A stretch of DNA of 64,000 nt. It comes from [Pasteurella] mairii. GTDB lineage: Bacteria; Pseudomonadota; Gammaproteobacteria; Enterobacterales; Pasteurellaceae. The stretch lies in contig UGSS01000002.1 in NCBI GenBank assembly GCA_900454475.1, forward strand, positions 124,001 through 188,000, read 5' to 3'. The notes below the pieces were generated by a model that saw only the letters and a list, made by a program, of their open reading frames with translations, did no database searches and was not told the DNA's origin. Positions 40,501-49,197 of this stretch are shown in pieces (position 1 is the first letter of the stretch; each line of letters begins with the position of its first letter). The position numbers and the translations under genes are program-made.

Positions 40501-41770
40501 CACCAATCCCATTTACATAAAGCGTTCCCTCACCTATCTTAGATAGGCGATCACCTTGCGGGTTCTTCACTTGCCAGTCGACGCGTTTATCGCGAGCAAT
40601 ATTCACACCCGCACCTTCCCACGTAATCTCGTTATTACTGCCCTTGACCGTAAAATCGGTATTAAACGTTAATGCCCCCGCCCCTTGAGCAATATGATTT
40701 TGTAAGTTCAGCGTAGCCGCTTTTCCCGTAAAAGTGACATCTTGACCATGGTTTAACGAAACGGTTGTACTGCTAGTATCGTTACTTTTATCCGTATCCG
40801 CCAAGCCAACCGGTAACACATAATGGTCTTGACGAATCGTGCTTGAAATCCCGTTTGCTGACCAATCAAAAGTGGCATTTGCACTGCTATTGTTGATAGT
40901 TCCGGCATGATTACTTGCAATAGTTAGGTTGACAAAATCTTCACGCGGTAAAATATACCAAACTGATGATGAGGAAATGCCATGTAGTACACCGATCACT
41001 CCCCAACGCTGCTTAATTTTATCGTATGCAAACAGAGGAGAGCCACTATCTCCTCCCTCGGGCTCCACATTCATTGGTCCAAAAGTACTATCCGTTAAAC
41101 CACGGTGAGTATAGACAAGACCTTTTGCAGTATGCCCCTGGTTAATTGCCGGCGTTGAACCCCCTGTTAAATAAGAATAAGCTCCACCGACCCTAGTTTT
41201 TTCGTTACTTGATAGCGGCATAGTATATTGTGTACCGCCACCTACACGTACATACATAGAAAAACGATTTGGGTCTTGATAAGGTTTAGTTTCCTCGCCT
41301 AGATAATTCATCTGCGTTGGCGCGACTTCAGTGACCAGTTTGTGCAAACGAGGAACATGGAAGTCAGCGTAAGCGCCCTTGCCAGTGGGCAAGGTATTAC
41401 GAGAGACTAATTTATAGTGGAAGGTGCTTTGATCGGGGGCTTTCCCTGCTTCACCAAAATCTACCGAACCATAACCGCGATTGTGTGCCACGCTGATAAC
41501 ATATTGAGGATTAATTAAGGTTGCAACACCACTGCGGCTTAAAGCATGAAAATCCGGCATGGGCGTATTGACCATCATAGTACCAACGACATGCTCTTTT
41601 AAATTCTTAATGCTAATATTGCGAGCACCAGGGGTAAATTGTCCTTTGTTTTCCGCAAAATCACGGAAATATTGATAGTCAATATCGTTGCGTACTGTAC
41701 CGGCAAGCGTTGGTAATGAGGTTGAAAGACAAAGTGTCAATAATGACAATTTGAAGCGAGGGGTTAACAT
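37514..41770 (-). CDS. S6-family serine protease autotransporter (IgA1 protease/Hap-like)
   Basis: This is a secreted type V autotransporter of 1418 aa. It has a signal peptide (residues 1-23) and an S6 protease domain with a triad readable as His96, Asp136 and Ser242 (GGDSGSP). A beta-helix passenger shares blocks with H. influenzae IgA1 protease and Hap (AHARD-like AHAYD, RSDYTGE, NPDNLYFGFRGGRLD-like text). Residues about 928-1060 are a charged coiled coil, and the barrel runs from about 1130 to the end (LGYHW). TTGGAGG precedes the ATG. Whether the target is IgA1, another host protein or only itself cannot be read. The single uptake sequence is at 38166. Confidence 0.9.
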   Translation of the reverse strand: MLTPRFKLSLLTLCLSTSLPTLAGTVRNDIDYQYFRDFAENKGQFTPGARNISIKNLKEHVVGTMMVNTPMPDFHALSRSGVATLINPQYVISVAHNRGYGSVDFGEAGKAPDQSTFHYKLVSRNTLPTGKGAYADFHVPRLHKLVTEVAPTQMNYLGEETKPYQDPNRFSMYVRVGGGTQYTMPLSSNEKTRVGGAYSYLTGGSTPAINQGHTAKGLVYTHRGLTDSTFGPMNVEPEGGDSGSPLFAYDKIKQRWGVIGVLHGISSSSVWYILPREDFVNLTIASNHAGTINNSSANATFDWSANGISSTIRQDHYVLPVGLADTDKSNDTSSTTVSLNHGQDVTFTGKAATLNLQNHIAQGAGALTFNTDFTVKGSNNEITWEGAGVNIARDKRVDWQVKNPQGDRLSKIGEGTLYVNGIGENHGDISVGDGTVIFAQKADQQGRKQAFNQVGIVSGRPTVVLNDSQQVKPDNLYFGFRGGRLDVNGNDLTFARIRNTDEGAQIVNHNANKASTITIDAEKKHLTWGNWRQHGADIYEYINIHAKNRTDYFLLKPNGNPGRYYPTNQTSSNDWQFIGSDKEQAIKIAKTIETSTFAGIFGETDPRKVNGRLNVVFKPTSENAQLLLTGGMALNGTFSTNNGTVILSGKPTPHAYDMNQKQDVVHDDEWINRHFTAENFSVHNNGKLYVSRNVETINGNFTASQHALIQLGAVNNTPVCQRSDYTGETSCSKPIFSQKIWRSMPTLQAKGNAILNDHSRLVIGKTHFLGTVQGTPQSQVTLAFNANWTMTGDSTLGNLTLDGGADVYLNNADKSTVSRYNHLVINGKLSGNGHFHALTNVAEQKGDHVTVNGLASGNFLFSIENTGREPNAVSPLSLLTLTNPKQNLQQLNVQLKNGYVDLGTYRYILKNERNDYRLYSPLRDAQQQNPAEQAEIDKAKALAQRYQTELNNLQADLRQKQIEQQQAQKNLVNKQQEVYAKEDYINRLHWIRFISRAIAKSQLQKLQQEVANYSTLAQQVNTAISDLNRLLVDTAYQVNEAQQHYTAMAATSSILKQAEALCLQSNSSQVCQAVVNTLGVNELENLAYRAASGDLSEEEFDAFRREVLDAIAAEDERAATTDIAQRAGISRYANTALSEISAQVNNLLQMTGSNNHAITTYRNDPFSVWVSTTYQQAKFGSDNYRDYRQHSTLTQIGLESAVNNYLHFGGILSNINANNDFDQASGNSKLTMLTVYGKYQSEDGWLAALELGYGTSRNRLNIDNQTEKFHRRITSMGVTLSKRWENNGWLAQPYIGAKYYHLSGVDYQLNGANISVKSFGLPVYQAGINVAKHFDFEAFSITPRFTSEYIDARRKVFGIDVFKVNNIQLKQRFARHFKHEIGFDVKMRNWEISTHIGLLKGDEMKHQHYAGLTLGYHW

Positions 41771-41937
41771 CTTATGCCTCCAATATATGATAACAAACTT
41801 AAATTATATTTTTGTCATAAAATTCTTTTTAAATCATGAGATTAAAGAGAAAAATGATATAAAAGTGAAGTAGAATATTTTGCTATATTATTGTTGTTTT
41901 TATCAAAAATCGTATAACAAAAAATAGATAATATATT

Positions 41938-41954
41938 AAATGGTCCGACCAGAT
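41938..41954. promoter_or_regulatory. FadR-like operator
   Basis: AAATGGTCCGACCAGAT agrees at 14 of 17 positions with the E. coli fadB/fabB-type FadR site ATCTGGTACGACCAGAT as I recall it, including the whole TGGT-N-CGACCA core apart from the variable centre base. It is 168 bases from the autotransporter start and far from any fatty-acid gene in the window. Binding is inferred only. Confidence 0.4.
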
Positions 41955-42008
41955 CGGAATGCCTACATTATGTGATAATTTTTATTGGAATACAAGTAAA
42001 TAAAACGG

Positions 42009-42062
42009 CACTTCATAAAATGAAGTGGGAAAATTTGTTGCCTTTAATCTCGCTAAAGGCAA
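42009..42062 (-). terminator. Two hairpins downstream of serA
   Basis: CACTTCAT (42009-42016) pairs with ATGAAGTG (42020-42027), followed leftward by CCGTTTTATTT. TTGCCTTTA (42038-42046) pairs with TAAAGGCAA (42054-42062), followed leftward by CAAATTTT. Both are perfect stems in tandem, and together they probably end the rpiA-serA transcript. Confidence 0.6.
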
Positions 42063-42149
42063 CGGGTTTTGGGAGTGTGAAAAGATGATTACGTTTTATA
42101 CGAAAATAATATAAAAAATATTACCGCACTTCTCGTTATTTACTACAGA

Positions 42150-43394
42150 TTAATACAGTACACGAGTACGAACAGTACCGTCAATTTTTTTCAATTCCGC
42201 GAGGACTTCGGTGGTATCTTCCGATTCAACGTCAATTACCACGTAACCGATATTCGGATCGGTTTGCAAATATTGCGCGGCGATATTGATGTGTGCATTG
42301 ACGAACACTTGGTTGATTTGGTTTAATACGCCCGGTTTGTTGTGGTGAATATGTAACAAACGTTTTGTTCCGCTGTGTTCCGGCAAGGAAACTTCAGGGA
42401 AGTTAACCGCGGAAAGGGTAGAACCGTTGTCGGAATATTTGACAAATTTACCGGATACTTCAGAACCGATATTTTCTTGCGCTTCCGCTGTAGAACCGCC
42501 GATGTGCGGTGTTAAAATCACATTGTCGAATTCACGTAACGGAGACAGGAATTCTTCGTCAATGGATGCGGGCTCGGTTGGGAACACATCAATTGCGGCG
42601 CCACGAATTTTACCTGCTTTTAAGGCGTCGGCAAGGGCATCAATATCCACCACGGTACCACGTGCCGCATTGATCAAAATGGAGCCTTCTTTCAGTTGCG
42701 CAATACGTTCAGCGCTCATTAAATTTTTGGTTGACGCGTTTTCCGGTACGTGCAGTGAGATCACATCACAACTGGATAATAATTCTTCCAAGGAACGGAC
42801 TTGTTGTGCGTTACCTAATGGTAATTTATTTTCAATATCATAAAAATACACATGCATTCCTAGGGATTCAGCGATAATGCTTAATTGTGAACCAATATGA
42901 CCGTAACCGATGATCCCCAATTTTTTGCTACGTGCTTCATGAGAACCCGCCGCAGATTTATTCCATAAGCCACGATGCACTTCCGCATTGGCTTGCGGGA
43001 CATTGCGCATTAAGAGCAAAATTTCACCCAATACCAATTCGGCAACGGAACGAGTATTGGAAAATGGCGCGTTAAAGACAGGAATACCGCGTTCTTTTGC
43101 CGCTTTTAAATCCACTTGGTTGGTACCGATACAAAAACAACCAATTGCAATTAAACGTTCAGCGTGCGCCAACACATCTGCAGTTAAATGGGTTCTGGAA
43201 CGCAAACCAATAAAGTGCGCATCTTTAATTGCCGCTTTTAATTCGTCAGCATCTAAGGCTTTTTTATGATATTCAATATTAGTATAACCGGCGGCTTTTA
43301 AGGTATCCAATGCACTTTGATGCACCCCTTCAAGCAATAAAAACTTAATCTTATCTTTACCCAGTGATACTTTATTTTCTGTTGTGTTTGGCAT
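42150..43394 (-). CDS. serA: D-3-phosphoglycerate dehydrogenase
   Basis: This NAD-dependent enzyme starts serine synthesis by oxidising 3-phosphoglycerate. Domains in order are the substrate-binding domain, the Rossmann fold (LGIIGYGHIGSQLS near residue 155), the catalytic His in TPHIGGSTAEAQ, and a C-terminal ACT domain (HNKPGVLNQIN) for serine feedback. The start at 43394 has GGAGA six bases upstream and gives 414 aa. An in-frame codon at 43415 overlapping the rpiA stop is less likely. It lies downstream of rpiA, as the neighbouring pair in E. coli. Confidence 0.95.
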   Translation of the reverse strand: MPNTTENKVSLGKDKIKFLLLEGVHQSALDTLKAAGYTNIEYHKKALDADELKAAIKDAHFIGLRSRTHLTADVLAHAERLIAIGCFCIGTNQVDLKAAKERGIPVFNAPFSNTRSVAELVLGEILLLMRNVPQANAEVHRGLWNKSAAGSHEARSKKLGIIGYGHIGSQLSIIAESLGMHVYFYDIENKLPLGNAQQVRSLEELLSSCDVISLHVPENASTKNLMSAERIAQLKEGSILINAARGTVVDIDALADALKAGKIRGAAIDVFPTEPASIDEEFLSPLREFDNVILTPHIGGSTAEAQENIGSEVSGKFVKYSDNGSTLSAVNFPEVSLPEHSGTKRLLHIHHNKPGVLNQINQVFVNAHINIAAQYLQTDPNIGYVVIDVESEDTTEVLAELKKIDGTVRTRVLY

Positions 43395-43414
43395 AATTGC
43401 TCTCCGTTTTATCA

Positions 43415-44074
43415 TTATTCAATAATTTTGGCACCTTCCGGTGTACCGACAATGACGGTATCGGCGGCACGTAAGGCGAAAATACCATTGGTGACGACGC
43501 CGGCGACATTGTTTAATTCTTTTTCCATTTCAACCGGATTCATAATTTTAAAATGATAAACATCTAAAATCACGTTACCGTTATCCGTCACCACACCTTC
43601 ACGGTATTCTGGCGAACCACCAAGTGCCACTAATTTACGCGCCACTTGCGAACGTGCCATAGGGATCACTTCAACCGGTAGGGCGAAAGTAGAGCCTAAC
43701 ACATCTACTTGCTTGCTGCTATCTACAATGCAGATGAAATTTTTTGCAAGTGCAGCCACAATTTTTTCACGTGTCAACGCCGCGCCACCACCTTTGATCA
43801 TCATTTTTTGTGGATTAATTTCATCCGCACCGTCTACATAAATATCTAGGCTAGAGACTTCATTGGCGCTAAATACCTCAATACCTTGCTCACGTAGTAA
43901 GGCTTCGGAGTTTTTTGATGCGGCAACCGCACCTTTAATTTGATTTTTCAGCGCGCCCAAGGCTTCAATAAAACAGTTGACAGTCGAACCGCTCCCAACG
44001 CCCACGATGGTATCAGGTTTGACATAAGCTAAAGCCGCTTGCGCCGCTTGTTTTTTCATTGTTAATTGATCCAT
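43415..44074 (-). CDS. rpiA: Ribose-5-phosphate isomerase A
   Basis: This enzyme interconverts ribose-5-phosphate and ribulose-5-phosphate in the pentose-phosphate pathway. The phosphate loop [15 protein letters not shown] and [12 protein letters not shown] with the catalytic glutamate and lysine are all present. The 219-aa length equals that of E. coli RpiA. It is followed by serA after a 20-base gap. Confidence 0.96.
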   Translation of the reverse strand: MDQLTMKKQAAQAALAYVKPDTIVGVGSGSTVNCFIEALGALKNQIKGAVAASKNSEALLREQGIEVFSANEVSSLDIYVDGADEINPQKMMIKGGGAALTREKIVAALAKNFICIVDSSKQVDVLGSTFALPVEVIPMARSQVARKLVALGGSPEYREGVVTDNGNVILDVYHFKIMNPVEMEKELNNVAGVVTNGIFALRAADTVIVGTPEGAKIIE

Positions 44075-44150
44075 ATTTTTCCTTTTTTTGTGACGTAATC
44101 GTTTGCGGATAAGCTCAATACTTTAATCCTATTCCTGTTTGGATACAAGT

Positions 44151-45311
44151 CTATTCCGGCAAAAACTCCGCTAATAATTCATTTAAAAATAACTTGCCTT
44201 GTTCACTAATTTGCCAGGCATCATTCGTTTCGGTGACATAGCCTTTTGCTAACGCCCAATTGATTGGTTTTTCTACCGTTTTGACTGATAAGCCCGTCAG
44301 TTGCTCAAATTCGCGTTTCGGCACTGCCTCTAACAGGCGAAAACGGTTCATAAAAAACTCAAAAGGGCGGTCGAAATTTGCCACGTTTTTTTGTTCATAT
44401 AAATAATCACCACGCAAATAGCCTTTTGGGTGTTTCGTTTTAGAAAAACGGACAATTTCTCCATCATTTAAAGTCAATTTACCGTGAGCGCCGCAACCAA
44501 TCGCCAAATAATCACCAAAGCGCCAATAATTGAGATTATGGCGACATTGATGGCCGGGTTTGGCGTAGGCGGAGGTTTCATATTGCACATAACCGGCATC
44601 GGTCAATAATTGATGTCCTTGCGCAAAAATATCCCATAATTCGTCGTCATCAGGTAAACGTGGCGGACGATAAGCGAACAGGGTATTCGGTTCAATTGTT
44701 AACTGATACCAAGATAAATGTGGCGGATTTAAGGCAATGGCTTGGCGTAAATCTGACAGCGCCTGTTCCAGTGTTTGGTCGGGTAATCCGTGCATTAAAT
44801 CCAAATTAAAACTGCGCAAGCCGGAAACTTTCGCTAAATTGACCGCACTTTTTGCCTCTACTGCCGAATGAATGCGTCCTAAACGCTGTAATTTAGCATC
44901 ATCAAAACTTTGAATGCCCATAGAGATACGATTTACGCCGGCATCGACATAACCGCGAAAACGTTCTGCTTCAACGGTACCCGGATTAGCTTCCAGCGTG
45001 ATTTCAATCTCTTTGGCAAAGGGCAATTGTTGCGCTATTCCCTGTAATAAGGCGGAAATATTTTCCGCGGAAAACAGACTTGGCGTACCGCCGCCGATAA
45101 AAATTGAATGCAATGGACGCCAATCGGTTTGCACTTGAAAACGGTTTAAATCCTGTTGTAAATCGGCTAATAAATGTTGCACATAGTCTTGTTCAGGAAT
45201 GATGCCTTTTTGCGCGTGTGAATTAAAATCACAATAAGGGCATTTTTGCACGCACCAAGGGATATGTACATACAAACTCAGCGGCGGTAAAGATTGTAAA
45301 GAAGATAGCAT
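44151..45311 (-). CDS. hemW: Radical SAM heme chaperone HemW
   Basis: This coproporphyrinogen-oxidase-like radical SAM protein delivers heme to target enzymes rather than making it. The cluster motif is Cys20-x3-Cys24-x2-Cys27 (PWCVQKCPYCDFN), followed by FIGGGTPSLF and the HemN C-terminal domain. The length, 386 aa, fits HemW, and the longer N-terminal region and fourth Cys typical of HemN (CPDH) are absent. It starts ten bases after rdgB in one leftward unit. HemW has been linked to heme insertion into respiratory enzymes. Confidence 0.92.
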   Translation of the reverse strand: MLSSLQSLPPLSLYVHIPWCVQKCPYCDFNSHAQKGIIPEQDYVQHLLADLQQDLNRFQVQTDWRPLHSIFIGGGTPSLFSAENISALLQGIAQQLPFAKEIEITLEANPGTVEAERFRGYVDAGVNRISMGIQSFDDAKLQRLGRIHSAVEAKSAVNLAKVSGLRSFNLDLMHGLPDQTLEQALSDLRQAIALNPPHLSWYQLTIEPNTLFAYRPPRLPDDDELWDIFAQGHQLLTDAGYVQYETSAYAKPGHQCRHNLNYWRFGDYLAIGCGAHGKLTLNDGEIVRFSKTKHPKGYLRGDYLYEQKNVANFDRPFEFFMNRFRLLEAVPKREFEQLTGLSVKTVEKPINWALAKGYVTETNDAWQISEQGKLFLNELLAEFLPE

Positions 45312-45321
45312 AAAACGCTCG

Positions 45322-45918
45322 TTATTTTAACCGCACTTTTAAGACGCTCAAGGCTTTGGCGCGGTGGGAAATTTTCTTTTTCTCCACAGTGGCAAGTTCG
45401 GCAAACGTACAATGTGTATCGTCGGAGATAAACAGGCTGTCATAGCCAAATCCATTTTCGCCTTTTTCAGCAAAACCGATTTGCCCGAAACATTCGCCTT
45501 CGGCAATGATTGGTGATGGATCGGTTGGATGCTGGAGCAACACAATGCAACTGACGAATTTCGCTTGACGTTGTTGTGGCGGAAGGTCAGCTAATTCTGC
45601 TAATAATTTTTGCCGGTTTTTAGCCTCTGCTTCATGACCATCCACTCCGGCGTAACGCGCGGAATATAAACCGGGGGCGCCGCCTAAAGCCGGCACCACC
45701 AATCCAGTATCATCAGCAATTGCTGGCAAGCCGGAAATGGTGGCGGCATGGCGCGCTTTGATTAAGGCATTTTCCACAAAGGTTAACCCCGTTTCTTCTG
45801 GGCTTTCGATACCTAAATCCGTTTGTGCTACCACATCAAAACCAAACTCCGCTAAGACATCTGCCATTTCTTTGACTTTGCCTTGGTTGCCGGTCGCCAA
45901 TACGATTTTCTGTTTCAT
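45322..45918 (-). CDS. rdgB: XTP/dITP diphosphatase (house-cleaning NTPase)
   Basis: This Ham1-family enzyme hydrolyses dITP, XTP and ITP, keeping damaged purines out of [14 protein letters not shown] (residues 8-18), the catalytic DDTGL and the C-terminal HRAKAL motif are present. ATG at 45918 lies six bases after AGGAGA and gives 198 aa; a TTG two codons earlier falls within the spacer and is less likely. An uptake sequence lies just upstream at 45934. It is co-transcribed with hemW. Confidence 0.94.
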   Translation of the reverse strand: MKQKIVLATGNQGKVKEMADVLAEFGFDVVAQTDLGIESPEETGLTFVENALIKARHAATISGLPAIADDTGLVVPALGGAPGLYSARYAGVDGHEAEAKNRQKLLAELADLPPQQRQAKFVSCIVLLQHPTDPSPIIAEGECFGQIGFAEKGENGFGYDSLFISDDTHCTFAELATVEKKKISHRAKALSVLKVRLK

Positions 45919-46021
45919 TTTCAATCTCCTGTGTTAAAGTGCGGTTAATTATACTCGCAAAATGCGAAAGATGTTATGTTTTGTCCGGCATAAAATTTAT
46001 CCAAATTTGACAAAAATAAGG

Positions 46022-46050
46022 TTTACATCATAAAGATTACGCTGTAATAT
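46022..46050 (+). promoter_or_regulatory. Sigma-70 promoter of the regulator-glmS operon
   Basis: TTTACA (46022-46027), a 17-base spacer and TAATAT (46045-46050) make a near-consensus promoter about 30 bases upstream of the regulator start. A second -35-like TTGACA lies at 46007-46012 but has only a poor -10 partner. Confidence 0.7.
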
Positions 46051-46081
46051 TTCGCTTCGAAATTTAAGGGTGAAAAATCTA

Positions 46082-46864
46082 ATGAAACGAAACATTCAAG
46101 TCCGCAATACCCAGCAGCGTCGCCACGCGATTATGCAAGTGTTGCAAGAACAAGGAGAAGTCAGCGTTGAGCAATTAGTACAATTGTTTGAAACGTCCGA
46201 AGTGACCATTCGTAAAGATTTAACCGCGTTGGAAAGTAATGGCTTTTTATTGCGTCGCTATGGCGGGGCGGTGTTGATGCCGAAAGAATTAATTGATGAG
46301 TCGCAAGAAGAAAATCTTTCGAACCGAAAGTTAGCGATTGCGAAACTGGCGGCAGAACGGATTACTGATCACAATCGTATTATCGTAGATAGCGGTAGTA
46401 CAACCGCCGCGCTGATTAAGCAGCTTAATCGTAAACAAGGGTTGGTCGTGATGACTAATTCGCTATCGGTGGCGACGGAGTTGCGTGCATTGGAAAATGA
46501 GCCGACCTTGTTGATGACTGGAGGTACTTGGGATACGCGTTCCGAGTCGTTTCAAGGCAAGGTCGCCGAGCAAGTGTTGCGATCTTACAATTTTGATCAA
46601 TTATTTATCGGCGCAGATGGGATTGATTTGGTGCGGGGAAGTACGACCTTTAATGAATTGGTCGGGTTAAGCCAGGTGATGGCGGAGGTATCTCGTGAAG
46701 TTATTGTGATGGTGGAATCACAAAAAATCGGTAGAAAAATGCCGAATTTAGAATTAACGTGGCAGCAAATTGATGTGCTGGTGACAGATGATTTGTTGAC
46801 CGAAGAAATCAAGCAGGCAATTCAGGCACAAGGCGTTGAAGTCCTTTGTGCAAGTGCGGTCTAA
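46082..46864 (+). CDS. DeoR-family transcriptional regulator upstream of glmS
   Basis: This 260-aa regulator has an N-terminal DeoR helix-turn-helix ([25 protein letters not shown], residues about 27-51) with [10 protein letters not shown] after it. A sugar-phosphate-sensing domain follows ([32 protein letters not shown]). The ATG at 46082 is preferred over a GTG at 46070 because AAGGG lies upstream. It is 29 bases upstream of glmS and shares its promoter, so it probably senses an amino-sugar phosphate and controls glmS. That role is inferred from position. An exact uptake sequence forms its last codons (46852). Confidence 0.85.
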   Translation: MKRNIQVRNTQQRRHAIMQVLQEQGEVSVEQLVQLFETSEVTIRKDLTALESNGFLLRRYGGAVLMPKELIDESQEENLSNRKLAIAKLAAERITDHNRIIVDSGSTTAALIKQLNRKQGLVVMTNSLSVATELRALENEPTLLMTGGTWDTRSESFQGKVAEQVLRSYNFDQLFIGADGIDLVRGSTTFNELVGLSQVMAEVSREVIVMVESQKIGRKMPNLELTWQQIDVLVTDDLLTEEIKQAIQAQGVEVLCASAV

Positions 46865-46893
46865 ATTTTTACTTTTTTAATAAGGAAAAAACC

Positions 46894-48726
46894 ATGTGTG
46901 GTATTGTTGGTGCGGTAGCGCAACGTGATGTCGCTGAAATTTTAATTAACGGTTTACACCGTTTAGAATATCGCGGTTATGATTCTGCCGGTGTGGCGGT
47001 TGTCAATGAACAAGGCGAATTACAACGTGTGCGTTGTTTGGGTAAAGTCAAAGCCTTAGATGAGGCGGTAGAAAAAAATCCGTTAATCGGGGGAACGGGG
47101 ATTGCGCACACGCGTTGGGCAACCCATGGCGAGCCTTCCGAAGCGAATGCGCATCCGCATGTTTCCGGCAATTTCGCTGTAGTTCACAACGGAATTATCG
47201 AAAATCACGAAGAATTACGTGCAGAATTAAAAGCGCGCGGCTATGTTTTCTTATCCCAAACCGATACTGAAGTGATTGCGCACTTGGTGGAATGGGAAAT
47301 GCGCAGCGCTTCAAGTTTGTTAGAAGCCGTGCAAAACGTGGTGAAACAATTGACCGGCGCTTATGGTATGGTCGTGATGGATCGTACCGATCCAAGTCAT
47401 TTGGTTGCGGCGCGTTCTGGCAGCCCATTGGTTATTGGATTGGGAATTGGCGAAAACTTTTTAGCCTCTGACCAATTGGCGTTGTTAAGCGTAACCCGTC
47501 GTTTTATCTTTTTAGAAGAAGGCGATATCGCGGAAATTACACGTCGTAGCGTAGATATTTACAACAAACAAGGGCAGCAAGTTGAGCGTGAAACCCACGA
47601 ATCTCACCTTGAAAATGATGCAGCGGAAAAAGGAAAATTCCGTCACTTTATGCAAAAAGAAATTTTTGAACAACCGACCGCACTTATCAACACCATGGAA
47701 GGACGCATCAGCCATCACAATGTGATTGTAGAAAGTATTGGTAACGGTGCCAAAGGCATTTTGGAAAAAGTGCAACACGTGCAAATTGTTGCTTGCGGGA
47801 CGTCATACAATTCCGGTATGGCAGCGCGTTATTGGTTTGAAGCGCTTGCAGGTGTGAGTTGTGATGTGGAAATTGCTTCTGAATTCCGTTATCGTAAATT
47901 TGTTACTCGCCCGAACAGTTTATTGTTAACCTTGTCCCAATCTGGGGAAACGGCGGATACCTTAGCGGCACTTCGTTTGGCGAAAGAAAAAGGCTATATG
48001 GCGGCAATGACCATTTGTAACGTGGCGGGCTCTTCTTTAGTGCGAGAATCCGATTTAGCCTTTATGACCCGTGCTGGGGTAGAAATCGGGGTGGCGTCAA
48101 CGAAAGCATTTACGACACAATTGGCTGCAATGTTAATCTTGGTGACTGCGATCGGTAAATTAAATGGCAATATTTCCGAAGAAAAAGAGCAAGAAATCGT
48201 GAAAGCCTTGCAATCTGTACCGGCTGAAATTGAAAAAGCGTTAACTTTCGAAGCGCAAATTGAAAAATTAGCGGAAGATTTTGCCGAGAAAAACCATGCG
48301 TTATTCTTAGGTCGTGGCGAATTTTATCCGATTGCGATGGAAGCCTCTTTGAAATTAAAAGAAATTTCCTATATTCATGCAGAAGCCTATGCCGCCGGTG
48401 AATTAAAACATGGGCCGCTTGCTTTAATTGATGCGGATATGCCGGTGATTGTGGTGGCGCCGACCAATGAATTATTGGAAAAAGTGAAATCCAATATTGA
48501 AGAAGTGCGCGCACGAGGCGGTCAATTATATGTGTTCGCCGACAAAGAAGCGGGCTTTACTGAAACAGCAGGCATGAAAATTGTGACCATGCCAACCGTA
48601 CATGAATTAATCGCACCGATTTTCTATACGGTACCAATGCAATTATTGGCTTATCATGTGGCGCTAATTAAAGGGACTGACGTGGATCAACCGCGTAACT
48701 TAGCGAAAGCGGTAACGGTAGAATAA
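46894..48726 (+). CDS. glmS: Glutamine-fructose-6-phosphate aminotransferase
   Basis: This enzyme makes glucosamine-6-phosphate from fructose-6-phosphate and glutamine, the entry to peptidoglycan and lipooligosaccharide sugars. The N-terminal nucleophile Cys2 (MCGIVGAV), [12 protein letters not shown] and the two SIS sugar domains ([17 protein letters not shown]) are present, and the C-terminus [13 protein letters not shown] closes the active site. The start at 46894 with AAGGAAAA upstream gives 610 aa (E. coli 609); an in-frame start inside the regulator is rejected. It is expressed with the upstream DeoR-type gene. Confidence 0.97.
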   Translation: MCGIVGAVAQRDVAEILINGLHRLEYRGYDSAGVAVVNEQGELQRVRCLGKVKALDEAVEKNPLIGGTGIAHTRWATHGEPSEANAHPHVSGNFAVVHNGIIENHEELRAELKARGYVFLSQTDTEVIAHLVEWEMRSASSLLEAVQNVVKQLTGAYGMVVMDRTDPSHLVAARSGSPLVIGLGIGENFLASDQLALLSVTRRFIFLEEGDIAEITRRSVDIYNKQGQQVERETHESHLENDAAEKGKFRHFMQKEIFEQPTALINTMEGRISHHNVIVESIGNGAKGILEKVQHVQIVACGTSYNSGMAARYWFEALAGVSCDVEIASEFRYRKFVTRPNSLLLTLSQSGETADTLAALRLAKEKGYMAAMTICNVAGSSLVRESDLAFMTRAGVEIGVASTKAFTTQLAAMLILVTAIGKLNGNISEEKEQEIVKALQSVPAEIEKALTFEAQIEKLAEDFAEKNHALFLGRGEFYPIAMEASLKLKEISYIHAEAYAAGELKHGPLALIDADMPVIVVAPTNELLEKVKSNIEEVRARGGQLYVFADKEAGFTETAGMKIVTMPTVHELIAPIFYTVPMQLLAYHVALIKGTDVDQPRNLAKAVTVE

Positions 48727-48741
48727 GTTTTTAATTTGCTG

Positions 48742-48772
48742 GAGATATCAAGCGTTAACTGCTTGATATCTC
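48742..48772 (+). other. Perfect hairpin after glmS
   Basis: GAGATATCAAGC (48742-48753) pairs perfectly with GCTTGATATCTC (48761-48772) over seven bases. There is no T tract, so it is not itself a standard terminator. It precedes one by 17 bases and may protect the 3' end. Confidence 0.6.
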
Positions 48773-48788
48773 ATGTCATATTAGGTGT

Positions 48789-48817
48789 AGTGATGGGTTT
48801 TGCCCATCACTTTTTTT
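48789..48817 (+). terminator. Terminator after glmS
   Basis: AGTGATGGG (48789-48797) pairs with CCCATCACT (48803-48811) over five bases, with a run of seven T. It lies between glmS and the convergent DUF2322-like gene. Confidence 0.9.
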
Positions 48818-48852
48818 GTAAGCTAAATTCGGTAGCGAAGATTTAAGGGCGG

Positions 48853-49164
48853 TTAATTTTTTGCGATTAATTGATATTCCAAATTTTCCGCGATCACACG
48901 CAATAATAAATCAATATTGGGATGTTTACCCGGGGTTTGCTTGGCATCTTCGGTATGTTCGGCAAAAAGTTGCAAGCCTTTTTCGGCACAAGTGCGGTCT
49001 AATTTTCCGTTAAATTGTTGTGCCAAGGCGTGATAAACGCGCAATGAGCCTAATTTGCCTTGAATAGCGGGAATGTGATGAATGACATTTCCGTTGGAAA
49101 CAACGTCTAGTCCTTGCAGGTGATCAATCGCCGGTAGACTGTCTAAAATGGTTTTAAAATCCAT
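48853..49164 (-). CDS. Small conserved protein, probably DUF2322 family
   Basis: This 103-aa soluble protein has no recognised catalytic motif. It begins MDFKTILDSLPAIDHLQGLDVV and contains HHIPAIQGKLGSLRVYHAL. From memory this resembles the DUF2322 proteins found in Pasteurellaceae and some beta-proteobacteria, whose function is unknown. It follows murB by 33 bases in the same direction and may be co-transcribed with narQ-murB. An exact uptake sequence lies at 48990. Confidence 0.6.
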   Translation of the reverse strand: MDFKTILDSLPAIDHLQGLDVVSNGNVIHHIPAIQGKLGSLRVYHALAQQFNGKLDRTCAEKGLQLFAEHTEDAKQTPGKHPNIDLLLRVIAENLEYQLIAKN

Positions 49165-49197
49165 AAAATATCCTTAAGTTGAAATTATAAGTTGAAA

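Larger units (their letters stand above)
41771..42149. promoter_or_regulatory. Upstream region of the S6 autotransporter
   Basis: This 379-base gap between the autotransporter start and the serA stop holds no gene. It is very A+T rich near the autotransporter, with several possible promoters and none that stands out. It contains a FadR-like palindrome at 41938-41954 and two hairpins at 42009-42062 that lie downstream of serA. An exact uptake sequence lies at 42123. Confidence 0.6.

Noticed and set aside
46846..46893. Extended N-terminus for glmS
   Set aside because: GlmS needs Cys2 as free N-terminal nucleophile after Met removal; the ATG at 46894 gives MCGIVGAV with a ribosome site.
46865..46893. 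glmS ribozyme
   Set aside because: Only 29 bases separate glmS from the upstream gene, too short for the ribozyme, which is typical of Gram-positive bacteria.
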